Positions 43,584 to 54,022 are shown, numbered from the stretch's first letter. The stretch: DNA of 64,000 nucleotides from Lachnospiraceae bacterium (GCA_021200995.1 JAJQFS010000030.1:62001-126000), one strand, 5' to 3'. The notes: generated by a model not told the origin, from the sequence alone. A program made the numbers and translations.

Positions 43584-44879
43584 TCACTCCTGTGAAGCTT
43601 CATAGTCCTGCACCATGCGGATGATGTCCCGATTATACCGCTGCCAGTCGGTATTAAAATCCTTAAGGAACGCGTCCACGTCCTGCTCGATTAAAAAGGT
43701 CTGCAGCATGGCGTCCACGGACATTTCCGAGGGATAATAGTGATCCTGGAAGTCAGTCATATTGCCGGACTCGATATAATCCGCCATACCGTCCAGAATA
43801 GGCGATAAGGTAAAGTCGCCGTTCTTGCAGGGGATGGCTGTCTGATCGTCTATGTATTTCTGAATGTTTTCATCTTCCAGAAGGAAATCCAGTACCTCAT
43901 AGGCTGCTTCCTTGTTTTCACAGGCCTCCGTCATGCAGAACATCAGATCAATGCCGGAATTGAGCGTGTTGGCGTCCGCGTCATCATTGGCCGGAAGAAC
44001 GAAGGAGCCCAGGTTCATATCCGGATTGACGGACAAAATCTGCGGCGCCGCATAGCTGCCGATCATGTACATGGCGGATTCTCCTCTGGCAAAGGCCGTG
44101 CAGGCGTCATTGTAACCATAGGCGAAGGGGCCGCTCTCACCATACTGTAAAAGCTCCAGATATTTTTCCGCGGTCTCGCGATATTCCTCCGCAAAGGTCG
44201 TCTCGCCGCGGTTCACCTGTTTGGTCACATCCGCATCGCACAGGCTCACCGCGATAGCATTCCAGGGTGCCAGACAGGTCCAGGTATCCTTGTAGCCGAA
44301 ATAAAACGGTAAAATTCCTTCACTGGAGATTTCTTCGCACAAAGCAATCAACTCATCCCATGTAGTCGGAATTTCCCAGCCGTACTCCTCGAACAGGTCA
44401 ACGTTGTACAGGATACCGGCCGCGTTAGCCACATAGGGGACGCCGTAGGTTCCGTCTACCGGCACAAATTCCAGATTTTCCAGAATTTCCAGATACCCCT
44501 CATTGACATCCGCAAGACCCTCATAGTCAAAGACATCCGCCAGAATATCGGCATCCACATAATAGGAATAGTTGATATCACCGCCAATCCCGATGATATC
44601 CGGATAATCTTCCCGGATGAAACGGGTTTTTAAGATCGTGCTGGCGTCGTTGGGCGAGCTGATTTTTAACTCAATATCATCATGCGTTGCGTTAAACTCA
44701 TCCTCGAGCGCCTCAAAATAGTCCGCCGCCTCGGGCTTGTACTGCACGATCTCAATTACGGTCTTTTCACTCTCCGTACTGCTGCCGCCGCAGCCGGTGA
44801 GTGAAAATCCAGCCAGGACAACTCCCGCGGCCGCAAGCCCCAGGGATCGCCTCACGCGTTTACCCCTCTCTGCTTTCAT
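43584..44879 (-). CDS. Extracellular sugar-binding lipoprotein (MsmE-like)
   Basis: A 431-aa family-1 solute-binding lipoprotein. The signal peptide ends in LTGC (Cys30). The mature part begins TVIEIVQYKPEAADYFEALE, and the fold signatures ESAMYMIGSYA and AAYEVLDFLL follow. It captures the oligosaccharide for the two permeases. It is first in the operon, divergent from the AraC regulator. Confidence 0.94.
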   Translation of the reverse strand: MKAERGKRVRRSLGLAAAGVVLAGFSLTGCGGSSTESEKTVIEIVQYKPEAADYFEALEDEFNATHDDIELKISSPNDASTILKTRFIREDYPDIIGIGGDINYSYYVDADILADVFDYEGLADVNEGYLEILENLEFVPVDGTYGVPYVANAAGILYNVDLFEEYGWEIPTTWDELIALCEEISSEGILPFYFGYKDTWTCLAPWNAIAVSLCDADVTKQVNRGETTFAEEYRETAEKYLELLQYGESGPFAYGYNDACTAFARGESAMYMIGSYAAPQILSVNPDMNLGSFVLPANDDADANTLNSGIDLMFCMTEACENKEAAYEVLDFLLEDENIQKYIDDQTAIPCKNGDFTLSPILDGMADYIESGNMTDFQDHYYPSEMSVDAMLQTFLIEQDVDAFLKDFNTDWQRYNRDIIRMVQDYEASQE

Positions 44880-45014
44880 AGCATTTCTCCTTTAATTTTT
44901 GATTTCCCGGGATTCAACTTTGTTGATAAGCGTATTGTAACATGTCATTATGCTTGCAATGAATGGCTGGATATCGGTTGTTTTATGGATTTTTGCCGCT
45001 TTTCATTTCTATGC

Positions 45015-45094
45015 TTGAAGTCATGACGCATTTTGGTATATAATATCCGGACAAGGCAGAGGATTCTGCTGAGTTGACATAGCTCAAGCAGAAT
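45015..45094 (+). promoter_or_regulatory. Promoter and 5' hairpin of the AraC regulator gene
   Basis: TTGAAG (45015-45020), 18-base spacer, TATAAT (45039-45044). The short leader contains ATTCTGCTGAG (45063-45073) pairing with CTC-A-AGCAGAAT (45083-45094), a stem of 11 pairs with one bulged A, just before the AGGAGG site. The other half of the 235-base gap holds the divergent binding-protein promoter region, with no clear repeat. Confidence 0.5.
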
Positions 45095-45114
45095 TATTTC
45101 CCAGGAGGTGTTAA

Positions 45115-45960
45115 ATGAGCAACGTCATTTTTTCCGTCTTCCCCAGTGAAAACTTCGTGGATCTGGGCCTGTACCAGTTCGGCAGGGAGCAGTGCGACCC
45201 CTCCCATTCCTTCGGCCCGGCTGCCAGAAATCACTATCTTTTCCATTACTGCCTCTCCGGCACAGGTACCCTCTATGCCGACAACAGCAAGGGCGAGACC
45301 ATCACCTACCAGGTCAGGAGCGGCCAGGGCTTTATGCTTTTCCCGGGCCAGATCACAACCTACATCGCTGACCGCAATCTCCCCTGGGAATATGCGTGGC
45401 TGGAGTTTGACGGCCTGCGCGCCAAGGAATGCGTGGAGTTGGCCGGCTTAAGTCCGGACAATCCCGTCTTCAAAGCATGCAACAAAGATATTGCCGAAGC
45501 AATGAAAAATGAGATGCTTTACATCGTTGACCACAGGGAGGAATCCCCCTTTCACCTGATCGGCCACCTGTATCTGTTCATCGACTTTTTCATGCGTGCC
45601 TCCGGCACCATGCGCTTAAACAAGGGCAGTTCGCTCAGAGACTTCTATGTCAAGGAAGCCCTCACCTACATCGAGCAGAATTTTCAGAATGCGATTACTG
45701 TGGAAGAGATCGCCGCGGTCTGCGGCCTGAACCGGAGTTATTTCGGAAAGATATTTCATGAAGCCACGGGAAAGTCCCCGCAGCAGTTTCTCATCTCCTA
45801 CCGCATGACGAAGGCAGCGGAGCTTTTAAAACTGACAGACATGTCAGTGGCAGATACAGGAAATGCAGTCGGCTATCCAAACCAACTGCATTTTTCCAGA
45901 GCTTTTAAATCTGTGTATGGGGTTTCACCCAGAGAGTGGAGGAATGAAAATCGCACATGA
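45115..45960 (+). CDS. AraC family transcriptional regulator of the oligosaccharide operon
   Basis: A 281-aa regulator with an N-terminal cupin sensor domain (HYLFHYCLSGTGTLY, GFMLFPGQITTYIAD) and a C-terminal AraC double helix-turn-helix (TVEEIAAVCGLNRSYFGKIF, ADTGNAVGYPNQLHFSRAFK). Divergent orientation from the binding-protein gene suggests it activates the operon in response to alpha-galactosides. It resembles MsmR/RafR regulators in layout. Confidence 0.93.
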   Translation: MSNVIFSVFPSENFVDLGLYQFGREQCDPSHSFGPAARNHYLFHYCLSGTGTLYADNSKGETITYQVRSGQGFMLFPGQITTYIADRNLPWEYAWLEFDGLRAKECVELAGLSPDNPVFKACNKDIAEAMKNEMLYIVDHREESPFHLIGHLYLFIDFFMRASGTMRLNKGSSLRDFYVKEALTYIEQNFQNAITVEEIAAVCGLNRSYFGKIFHEATGKSPQQFLISYRMTKAAELLKLTDMSVADTGNAVGYPNQLHFSRAFKSVYGVSPREWRNENRT

Positions 45961-46000
45961 TTTCCTGATATTCCGCAAAATTCACCCTGACCAGTTCTCT

Positions 46001-47470
46001 CTATGACGCTGCATAAACCTCAAAATCTCCGACGCTCCCGACAAGGTTCAATTCTTTCTTAAGCGCGTTGACCGCTTCGCGCGGGTACTGCCACTCACTG
46101 CGCTCACTGTTTGGAATCAGAAAAAGAACATCCCCCTCACAGACCTCTTCCAGCAACTCCCCGGGCGACGTAGTGCCCAGATTGCCCAGAAGAAACATGT
46201 CATAATATTTATGATATTCATGAAGCGGCAGGAAATAAGAAGTGGCTCTGTTATCCAGGATATAAACCGTCATCCCGTCTGCCTCCTGCTCACGCACATA
46301 GGTGGTCACTGTCAGGATATCCTCCTCCATCGAAGCGCCGATAAAAATTCCTTCAAACTGATCCAGCGTGGTACAAAGATGATGGTCGTCCAGCGTATCG
46401 TACGGTATGCAGAAAACCAGATAACATCCAAGCGCCGCCACCGCCGCGCCGCCCACCAGAGACAGAAGCTTTTTCTTCCACAAGGCGGACGGTAAAAGGG
46501 CCGGGATCAGTAAAAGAAACGGAATCACCGTGACAGAAAAATGATAGGCATTGGCCATGGGATACATATTAATCAGGCCGCCAAGCCCGTAAAAACAGAT
46601 CAGAAGAAGTGTCTGCCCATAAAGCGTCTTCCTTTTGTACAGCCCGATGATCAGTGAAATGACAATCAAAAGCGGCGCGCCGATACAGGCGATCAGGTAT
46701 CCCTCTTTCTCACGGGCCAGTGTAATATAAGAATATTTGCTGGAAAAGGTGGAAGTGCCCGCCACCGCCATGTCCCAGAAATCAGCGAATGTCCCTGTGA
46801 GAAACAGATATGTCAGGAAAATCAGGCAGGGGCAGAGAATCCCCGCCGCGCGGGCAGTCAGATAAACGCAGGTTTCCTTTTTTTCTTTTTTCAGGCAGCG
46901 GGAAACATACAGGCAGCAAAGCCATGAGGCGCCGGCAACAAAAAGCCCGTAGGTCTGTTTACATAAAATCGTAAGTCCCGCGGTCACACCCAGAAAAAAC
47001 TGACCGGCAGGTCGTGTAAAAGCCCTGTTTTCTTCGCGCAGAGCTGCCAGATCCTCCCTCAGAAGGACAAGCTGCAAAAACAAAATCAGGCAGCTGTATT
47101 CAAAGAATACATTATAACAAAACAGCATGAGGAACACCTGCGGAAGAATCATCGAAGTGACTTTAGACGCGCCCAGCGTACGGCAAAGCTGATAAAGCAG
47201 CATACAGATACAGGTAAAGAGAACGGCTCCCAGAATATTGATCACCAGCATGTGGTGGCCGAACAGGGAAAGAAAAATCGCGTTGATTGAACAGGAAAGC
47301 GGCGTCTGCAGGAGGTTGAAATCTCTGTACGGCAGAAGGCCGGAGGCGATATTCTCGGCAAAGACATAATTCCAGAGCCTGTCGGTGTTGTCCAGCGTCT
47401 GAAAAAAGGCCAGAACCAGCGACTCCGCAAAAAAAAGAATAAAAACTGCATGTTTTTTGATGTACCGCAC
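46001..47470 (-). CDS. Polytopic membrane protein, GT-C-type glycosyltransferase-like
   Basis: A 489-aa protein with about ten hydrophobic segments and a soluble C-terminal domain of about 130 residues. The first extracytoplasmic loop (TDRLWNYVFAENIASGLLPY, then RDF) matches the acidic catalytic loop of GT-C (ArnT/PMT-like) transferases that use polyprenyl-phosphate sugars. The acceptor is unknown. It lies next to the truncated GH3-like gene, in the same direction, and converges with the AraC gene. Confidence 0.7.
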   Translation of the reverse strand: MRYIKKHAVFILFFAESLVLAFFQTLDNTDRLWNYVFAENIASGLLPYRDFNLLQTPLSCSINAIFLSLFGHHMLVINILGAVLFTCICMLLYQLCRTLGASKVTSMILPQVFLMLFCYNVFFEYSCLILFLQLVLLREDLAALREENRAFTRPAGQFFLGVTAGLTILCKQTYGLFVAGASWLCCLYVSRCLKKEKKETCVYLTARAAGILCPCLIFLTYLFLTGTFADFWDMAVAGTSTFSSKYSYITLAREKEGYLIACIGAPLLIVISLIIGLYKRKTLYGQTLLLICFYGLGGLINMYPMANAYHFSVTVIPFLLLIPALLPSALWKKKLLSLVGGAAVAALGCYLVFCIPYDTLDDHHLCTTLDQFEGIFIGASMEEDILTVTTYVREQEADGMTVYILDNRATSYFLPLHEYHKYYDMFLLGNLGTTSPGELLEEVCEGDVLFLIPNSERSEWQYPREAVNALKKELNLVGSVGDFEVYAAS

Positions 47471-47601
47471 AGGACTCTACTCTCCTTATGATATCGCTTT
47501 TGTAAAGCAGATAAATCTGCCTGTCAAAGCGGACATGACTGCGCCTTTTTCATCATACATCAGTATATTTTGACCTTCAATACGAAAAATTCTTAAATTT
47601 T

Positions 47602-47619
47602 CTTCATAAATTTATGAAG
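47602..47619. repeat. Perfect 18-base palindrome
   Basis: CTTCATAAATTTATGAAG is fully self-complementary and sits just past the truncated GH3-like gene. It could be a weak terminator or a regulator site for the GT-C gene. Confidence 0.45.
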
Positions 47620-47637
47620 CTTTATTTCACAAAGATT

Positions 47638-48285
47638 TCATAACCTCAAAATATACCTTCCGATCACCGGGTTATCCGGATTGGAATCCACGTCCGCCAC
47701 AGGCGCAAAATCCAGGTTGAAGCCCAGTTCACGAATCTCGCTGCCGATGGTGTATCCCACGTCATAAGCATTCTGCGCATCGCCGGTATCACCGATGGTC
47801 TTCATGTTCGGAAAGGAAGTCGTCCCCATGGCACTGTTATTGCCAATTCTGGCCACCGTTCCGCCCTCCTCATCCACCGCGATAAACAGGCCAATCTTCG
47901 AGTAAGACTGACTGTTTGATATCATGGTACTGCACTGGTCTCTGGTCGCAATATTCGCCGCGAAATATACGATTCCTCCCACTGGATAAGTTTCAAGAGC
48001 CTGTCTGGTCGTCTCACCCGCCTGCGTCGCCACGCTCACGCCCGTCAGAAGCTCCGGCGTTACGATAAAGAGCTGGCAGACCTGCTCCCACAGCGTCATA
48101 TCAGCTAAAATCTCCTGTGCACGCTCTGTGGCGGAATCTGTTGTCTGCCCGGACGAATCGGCCTCGCCTTTCATAAGCAGGACAAAAATTTCCACACCCA
48201 GAATGATTATCAAAGCCGCTACGAAAAAGCCGGCAATCATACTGCCCCGCTTTTTTGCTCTTTTCTTTTTTCTTCTGTTTCCCAT
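47638..48285 (-). pseudogene. Truncated membrane-anchored GH3-like gene
   Basis: Reads MGNRRKKKRAKKRG, one transmembrane helix, then the N-terminal half of a GH3 (NagZ-like) domain: MTLWEQVCQLFIVTPELLTG, VDEEGGTVARI and NLDFAPVADVDSNPDNPVIG. The frame then ends in RYILRL and a stop, where intact relatives continue with DRSFGSD and KHFPGHGD. The rest of the domain is not found downstream, so a deletion is likely. The EEGG block is more canonical than in the paralogue at 12.8 kb. Start at 48285 is 3 bases past the hemW stop. Confidence 0.72.
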
Positions 48286-48290
48286 GATCA

Positions 48291-49478
48291 CTACTCCAGA
48301 AAACGTACAAACACCATGTTGCTGACATCAATGCCTCTGGGCGTCAGAAACAGCCTGTTTCCGTCCGCCGACCGTTCCATGAGCCCGTCCGCGATACTCG
48401 ATTCTATCGCTTCCCTGAACTGTCCCTCTGCGTCTTCCCCAAACTGTGCGCGAAAAGCGCTCTGTGACACACCACGCATGCAGCGCAGGCCAAGGAAATA
48501 AAATTCCTCCATTTCTTCCCGCGGGGTGAGGGCCTGCCTTTCCTCAAAGCTTCCTTTGAGCGGTTCTTCACAGTTGGATTGTTCACAGTTTTCCGTGCGC
48601 TTCTCATAATCTGCTTTGTTCCTTTCTGTCAGATATTTCGTCAGATCCGACTGATTTCGGTACCTTGTATGCTCATAAAAAGACGATGCCCCCAGGCCAA
48701 GCCCCAGATATGCGCCCCGCTCCCAGTACACCAGATTGTGGCGGCACTCCCTGCCAGGCAGGGCATAGTTGGATATCTCATAACGCTCATATCCATGTTC
48801 CCGCAGCGTCTCTCCGGTGCGCTGATACATCAGGCGGTCCAGATCCTCATCCGGCAAGTCCAGGTTCATCTCATAAAAGGGTGTTCCCTCCTCCACGATC
48901 AGACTGTACGCGGAAATATGCTCCGGCCTTAAAGCCAGGACCTTTGACAGCGTGTCTTCATATTGCGCTAAAGTCTGCCCCGGAAGAGCGCTCATCAGAT
49001 CTATATTGATATTCTCAAAGCCTGCCTCTCTGGCCCACCGATATGTCTCCAGAAACTGCTCATAGGTGTGGATGCGTCCCAGTGTCTTTAACAGCCCGTC
49101 ATCTGCGGACTGTAAGCCGACAGACAAACGATTAAAGCCTGCCTTACGATAAAGCCGCAACGCTTCCGGTGATGCTGTGCCCGGATTGCATTCCAGGGAA
49201 ATCTCCGCGTCCGGATCTACTCTGAAATTACGATATATCGTCTCCAGCACACTGCATAAGCTCTCCGCAGGCACCGCGGTCGGCGTACCGCCGCCAAAAA
49301 AGATTGTACGCACCTGATATTCCGAAAACGCTGTCGCTTTTGCCGTAATCTCCCGGCACAGCGCATGCAAATACTGCTCCTGAATCGCTACGGACGCGGG
49401 AGCAGAGAGAAAATCACAGTATAAACATTTTTTCACACAGAAGGGAATATGGACGTAGATGCTTAAATCTCTGCTCAC
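48291..49478 (-). CDS. hemW: Radical SAM family heme chaperone HemW
   Basis: A 395-aa member of the HemN/HemW group, now viewed as a heme chaperone rather than an oxidase. The radical-SAM cluster motif is CVKKCLYC (C-x3-C-x2-C), followed by FFGGGTPTAV and LSVGLQSADD. It retains a C-terminal winged-helix-like domain. A charged, Cys-containing insertion of about 25 residues (near NCEQSNCEEP) interrupts the usual sequence before the C-terminal domain. The lepA-hemW neighbourhood is conserved in Firmicutes. Confidence 0.92.
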   Translation of the reverse strand: MSRDLSIYVHIPFCVKKCLYCDFLSAPASVAIQEQYLHALCREITAKATAFSEYQVRTIFFGGGTPTAVPAESLCSVLETIYRNFRVDPDAEISLECNPGTASPEALRLYRKAGFNRLSVGLQSADDGLLKTLGRIHTYEQFLETYRWAREAGFENINIDLMSALPGQTLAQYEDTLSKVLALRPEHISAYSLIVEEGTPFYEMNLDLPDEDLDRLMYQRTGETLREHGYERYEISNYALPGRECRHNLVYWERGAYLGLGLGASSFYEHTRYRNQSDLTKYLTERNKADYEKRTENCEQSNCEEPLKGSFEERQALTPREEMEEFYFLGLRCMRGVSQSAFRAQFGEDAEGQFREAIESSIADGLMERSADGNRLFLTPRGIDVSNMVFVRFLE

Positions 49479-49604
49479 AGGCTTCCTCCTTACTCAGGCA
49501 GCACAGCGGCAGACTCCAAAGCCTGTCCGCCTGTGCAATCTCTCTCAGCCTGATATACGACCACAGCAATAAAACTTGTCCGCCGGCATGCATACTTTCC
49601 AGGT

Positions 49605-51416
49605 CTACTCATCCAGCTTCAGCACACTCATGAAAGCCTTCTGTGGAATCTCCACATTGCCGATCTGGCGCATCCGCTTTTTGCCCTCCTTCTGTTTTTC
49701 CAGAAGCTTTTTCTTACGGGAAATATCGCCGCCGTAGCACTTGGCCAGGACATCCTTGCGCATGGCCTTCACGGTTTCGCGCGCGATAATCTTGCCTCCC
49801 ACGGCCGCCTGAATGGGGATCTCAAACAGGTGGCGGGGAATTTCTTCCTTTAGCTTCTCACACATTTTGCGGCCCCGCTCGTAGGCGCTGTCCGCGTGAA
49901 CAATAAAGGAAAGAGCGTCCACCTCCTCGCGGTTGACCAGAATGTCCAGCTTCACCAGAGAGGACGTCTCATAGCCCTTGAGCTCATAGTCGAAGCTCGC
50001 GTAGCCGCGCGACCGGCTTTTCAAGGCGTCAAAAAAGTCATAAATAATCTCATTTAAAGGCAATTCATATTTCAGCAGAACACGGGTGGTCTCAATGTAC
50101 TCCGTGCTGATGTAGCGGCCTCTCCTCTCCTGGCACAGCTGCATGATGGGGCCGATATACTCCGTGGTGACCATGATTTCCGCACTGACGATCGGTTCCT
50201 CCATGTGCTCGATCTGGGAGGGGTCCGGCAGATTGGAGGGATTGGTCAGCTCAATGACGGTTCCGTCCGTTTTGAAAACCTTGTAAACGACGCCGGGAGC
50301 GGTTGTCACCAGATCCAGATTGTACTCACGCTCCAGGCGCTCCTGGATAATTTCCAGATGCAGAAGTCCCAGAAAGCCGCAGCGGAAGCCAAAGCCTAAG
50401 GCAATCGAAGTCTCCGGTTCATAATTTAAACTGGCATCATTTAACTGCAGCTTTTCCAGCGCGTCCCGCAGGTCCGGATATTTCGCTCCGTCAGCAGGGT
50501 ACATGCCGCAGTAAACCATGGACTGCACCTTTTTATAACCGGCGAGCGGCTCGGCGCAGGGATTGTCATCATCCGTGATGGTATCGCCTACCGCGGTGTC
50601 GCGGACATTTTTGATCGAGGCGGTGATGTAGCCCACCATGCCGGCGGACAGCTCCTCGCAGGGGATAAAGCGGCCCGCGCCGAAATATCCCACCTCCACG
50701 ACCTCCTCAACCGCGCCGGTGGCCATCATACGGATGCGCGTGCCCTTGCGGACCGAACCGTCCATCAGGCGCACAAAGGCGATGACACCCTTATACGAAT
50801 CATATAAGGAATCAAAGATCAGAGCCTTCAGCGGCGCGTTTTCGTCTCCTGAAGGAGCAGGAATCTTCGCTACCACCTGCTCTAAAACCTCGTCAATGTT
50901 AATCCCGTTTTTGGCGGAGATTAAGGGCGCGTCCATCGCCTCCAGGCCGATGACGTCCTCAATCTCCGCCTTCACCCGCTCCGGCTCCGCGCTCGGCAGG
51001 TCAATTTTGTTGATCACAGGGAATACTTCCAGGTCGTGATCCAGCGCCAGATAGACGTTCGCCAGCGTCTGGGCCTCGATCCCCTGCGCCGCGTCCACGA
51101 CCAGAATCGCGCCGTCGCAGGCCGCGAGAGAGCGGCTGACTTCGTAATTAAAATCCACATGGCCGGGAGTATCAATCAGGTTGAAAATATATTCCTCCCC
51201 GTCCTTCGCCTTATAAATCGTGCGCACCGCCTGGGCCTTGATGGTGATACCCCGCTCGCGCTCTAAGTCCATATTGTCCAGCACCTGCGCCTGCATTTCA
51301 CGCTGCGTTAACAGACCGGTCATCTCAATAATGCGGTCCGCCAGGGTGGATTTGCCATGGTCGATGTGGGCGATGATGCAGAAATTTCTGATTTTACTCT
51401 GATCGGTATGTGACAT
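49605..51416 (-). CDS. lepA: Elongation factor 4 (LepA), ribosome back-translocase GTPase
   Basis: A translational GTPase that acts on stalled or mispositioned ribosomes. From the ATG at 51416 ([12 protein letters not shown]) it is 603 aa, the usual length. G1 is AHIDHGKST (16-24), G3 DTPGH, G4 NKID; the C-terminal LepA-specific domain ends with [19 protein letters not shown] lies upstream of the start; a frame to 51506 adds an unconserved stretch. Standard order gpr-spoIIP-lepA-hemW. Confidence 0.97.
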   Translation of the reverse strand: MSHTDQSKIRNFCIIAHIDHGKSTLADRIIEMTGLLTQREMQAQVLDNMDLERERGITIKAQAVRTIYKAKDGEEYIFNLIDTPGHVDFNYEVSRSLAACDGAILVVDAAQGIEAQTLANVYLALDHDLEVFPVINKIDLPSAEPERVKAEIEDVIGLEAMDAPLISAKNGINIDEVLEQVVAKIPAPSGDENAPLKALIFDSLYDSYKGVIAFVRLMDGSVRKGTRIRMMATGAVEEVVEVGYFGAGRFIPCEELSAGMVGYITASIKNVRDTAVGDTITDDDNPCAEPLAGYKKVQSMVYCGMYPADGAKYPDLRDALEKLQLNDASLNYEPETSIALGFGFRCGFLGLLHLEIIQERLEREYNLDLVTTAPGVVYKVFKTDGTVIELTNPSNLPDPSQIEHMEEPIVSAEIMVTTEYIGPIMQLCQERRGRYISTEYIETTRVLLKYELPLNEIIYDFFDALKSRSRGYASFDYELKGYETSSLVKLDILVNREEVDALSFIVHADSAYERGRKMCEKLKEEIPRHLFEIPIQAAVGGKIIARETVKAMRKDVLAKCYGGDISRKKKLLEKQKEGKKRMRQIGNVEIPQKAFMSVLKLDE

Positions 51417-51557
51417 ACTGCTCTCCGTATTCTTTTCGTTTCTCGGGTCATAAATCTGCAGGGACGCCTGCGAAGAAGTTCTCATCCTTCCTGCTTCTTC
51501 GGGCATCCTCTTTCGTCAACGCGTATTTTAACACATTTTCTCAACGCTGTCCACACG

Positions 51558-52829
51558 CTAGTCGCTTTCCCCGCTCAGCACCTGGTCCAGCACAAACGCC
51601 AGAATCTCGCAGGTATTCATCGCTTCCTCCACCGTGTTGGTCTGCGCGCCCAGCTCGATCAGCATATATTTCGGCATCAGATGCATGTTATACCGCCAGG
51701 CTTTCAGATAAATGCCCCTTGTGACGCCCGGAAAATAGCTCTCCGCAATGACCTCGGCCTGGAAAGAAAAGGCCAGATTGGCCGACAGGTTCTCATTATA
51801 AAGGTAGTCGATCGGGCCGGAGGCGGTACGGCTGATGCCGTTAAAAAACATAAAACGGGCATAGTCCTTCCCATCGTAGGTATACACTAACCTTGTACCC
51901 TCCGCGACCGCGTCCCTGTGCAGGTCGATCACCACCTCAATACTGGGATACTCCTCCAAAAGCGCCTCAATCGCCGGCAGCGCCTTACTGTAAGCGTCGT
52001 CCCTGCTCGGCACGTCATATGTTCCTTCATGGTGCAGGACCGAATATCCGTAACTCTCCAGAAGTTCCGACAGATACCCGCCCACTCCCACAATCGTGGT
52101 GGAAGGGTCATTTTCATCCGAATTGATATAAGTCTCCTGTGAATGGCTGTGATAAATCAGAATCTGCGGCGCCTCATCCTCCTTACTGATGGTGCAGTCA
52201 TAAGAGGTCAGACTGTCCAGATTAATCAGGGAAGCCGTCGCCCGCGTGGAGGAATCCACCACATAAAACTCCTCAATCAGCGCCTCCAGACTATCAAAGT
52301 CCGCGAGGTTAAAGCTCCGTTGTTTGACCGGAGAAAGGCTCTCCGCCGCATTCTGTCCCGTAATTTCATCAAAAACAGTCAGATTTGAAGTCGCATTGCC
52401 GGAACTTTGCGTTAAAGACTCAGTCTCCGTCTCCGTTTCTCCATAGATATTTTCCTGCAATAATTCTGTCTGATATTCCGTTCCCACCGACAACTGCAGA
52501 GATGTATCCGCACCATCAGAGGCGTCATATACGGCGTCACCCGAAGTCTCCGTAATCGTTCCATTCCGAGCCGCTGTCTGAAAACTATAGCGCATCAGCT
52601 GCGGAGACAACAGCCGCTCCAGGAGGCTCATGCGCGGTGTCTCCATATGTATCACATATTTTACAACGGAAGGCTGACTTCTGCCAAGCATCCATACAGA
52701 CAGCGCCCGCAGCCCGTTTGCCGGGATGACAGGCAAAAGGACAGCCGAGCAGACCAGGACAGCCAGAATAAAGCCGCCCGGAAGCAGTCCGGACTTTAAT
52801 TTTCTTTTTCGCCTGAAGACACGCTGCAT
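51558..52829 (-). CDS. spoIIP: Stage II sporulation protein P
   Basis: SpoIIP is a peptidoglycan amidase/endopeptidase required for engulfment in sporulation. About 423 aa from the ATG at 52829, with a membrane anchor near the N-terminus (GFILAVLVCSAVLLPVI) and the C-terminal catalytic domain: ILIYHSHSQETY holding the metal-binding His, and VVIDLHRDA. GGGGG lies 8 bases before this ATG; upstream in-frame ATGs exist. Supports a spore-forming host. Confidence 0.94.
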   Translation of the reverse strand: MQRVFRRKRKLKSGLLPGGFILAVLVCSAVLLPVIPANGLRALSVWMLGRSQPSVVKYVIHMETPRMSLLERLLSPQLMRYSFQTAARNGTITETSGDAVYDASDGADTSLQLSVGTEYQTELLQENIYGETETETESLTQSSGNATSNLTVFDEITGQNAAESLSPVKQRSFNLADFDSLEALIEEFYVVDSSTRATASLINLDSLTSYDCTISKEDEAPQILIYHSHSQETYINSDENDPSTTIVGVGGYLSELLESYGYSVLHHEGTYDVPSRDDAYSKALPAIEALLEEYPSIEVVIDLHRDAVAEGTRLVYTYDGKDYARFMFFNGISRTASGPIDYLYNENLSANLAFSFQAEVIAESYFPGVTRGIYLKAWRYNMHLMPKYMLIELGAQTNTVEEAMNTCEILAFVLDQVLSGESD

Positions 52830-52938
52830 ATCCATGACCCCCATCTTCATTGTATGTCCGAAAAATCCTGATATGCTTCCCAAAATAACGCTTCAGGACT
52901 GATCAGAATGGTATCCGGTATCATCCGTTTCGTCAGAC

Positions 52939-53847
52939 TCAACCCGCCAGCATGTTGATTGCTTCCGACAGCGTAAAGCTCAGCCGTTCAGTCATCTCAT
53001 CAATCTCCTTGGTGGTCACATACATATTCTGAAATTTCTGCAGTGCGAAATCACCTCTGTTAAGCTCCTCCCCGCCGCGCCGCCCCGCGCCGCGGAACGC
53101 GTCCCGCACAATGGTGGCCGCGTCCACGACCATGGGAATTCCCACTGCAATCACCGGCACGCCAAGCGTTTCCTGATTGATGGCGTTCCTGTGGTTTCCG
53201 ACGCCGCTGCCCGGCGCGATGCCGGTGTTGCTGATCTGAATCGTCCTGTAAAGCCGGTTGACGCTGCCGGCCGCCAGAGAATCCAGCACCAGAACCGCGT
53301 CCGGCTTCAGCCGCGCGGTGATGCTCGCCACGACTTCTGCAGTCTCAATCCCTGTCTTTGCCATGACGCCCGGCTCAATCGCGCAGAGCACCGTGAAGCC
53401 ATCCTCCTTTACCCCTTCGCCAAACAAAGACAGAAGGTGGCGGTTGACAGCCAGATGGTCGATAGTCCTCGGTCCCAGCGCGTCCGCCGTCACCGCGTGG
53501 TTTCCCAGTCCCACCACCAAAAGCTCCTCCCGATCCCGCCGCTTTGGCAGAAGCTCCCTGATCTGGCGGCTTAAAAGGCCGCTGACCTCTCTATGATATC
53601 CTTTATCCTCACCGGCAAGATCCGGCGCCTCGATCGTAATGTAGACGCCCATCGGCTTTCCCATGCGCCGCGCCGCCTCCCTACTTTCCACATAAGCCCT
53701 GGTGACCTCCGCGCCCGCCTGCCCTGCATGGAGTGTTTCCACCCGAAGGCCTTTTGGCACAGCATTTTCATTCTGCAGGCGCTCACCGGCCTCCAGAGCC
53801 AGGTCCGTGCGGTTTTCACCGCGCAGAAGGTCTTCTTTTTCATCCAT
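52939..53847 (-). CDS. gpr: Germination protease (GPR, spore protease)
   Basis: Degrades small acid-soluble spore proteins during germination. The 302-aa length fits, with an N-terminal propeptide (MDEKEDLLRGENRTDLALEA) and the aspartic-type catalytic core around LLVVGLGNHAVTADALGP and the DAVLVLDSLAAG block. It heads the gpr-spoIIP-lepA-hemW run, which is widely conserved in spore formers, and is divergent from rpsT. Confidence 0.96.
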   Translation of the reverse strand: MDEKEDLLRGENRTDLALEAGERLQNENAVPKGLRVETLHAGQAGAEVTRAYVESREAARRMGKPMGVYITIEAPDLAGEDKGYHREVSGLLSRQIRELLPKRRDREELLVVGLGNHAVTADALGPRTIDHLAVNRHLLSLFGEGVKEDGFTVLCAIEPGVMAKTGIETAEVVASITARLKPDAVLVLDSLAAGSVNRLYRTIQISNTGIAPGSGVGNHRNAINQETLGVPVIAVGIPMVVDAATIVRDAFRGAGRRGGEELNRGDFALQKFQNMYVTTKEIDEMTERLSFTLSEAINMLAG

Positions 53848-54022
53848 ACTTTGCTTTCCTTTTCCGCTTTCTTAACTGTTCCAGCCTGTTTTAAAACAGG
53901 GAAAATGCGCCGCTGACATCCATATGAACCAATGCAGCCGGTATCTGGTTAGCCGTTTGGCGCAGACATCCCCTGTTAAGCCTTATTCTGAAACTTTTTT
54001 GGGGCAATTATGCAAAAATCTA

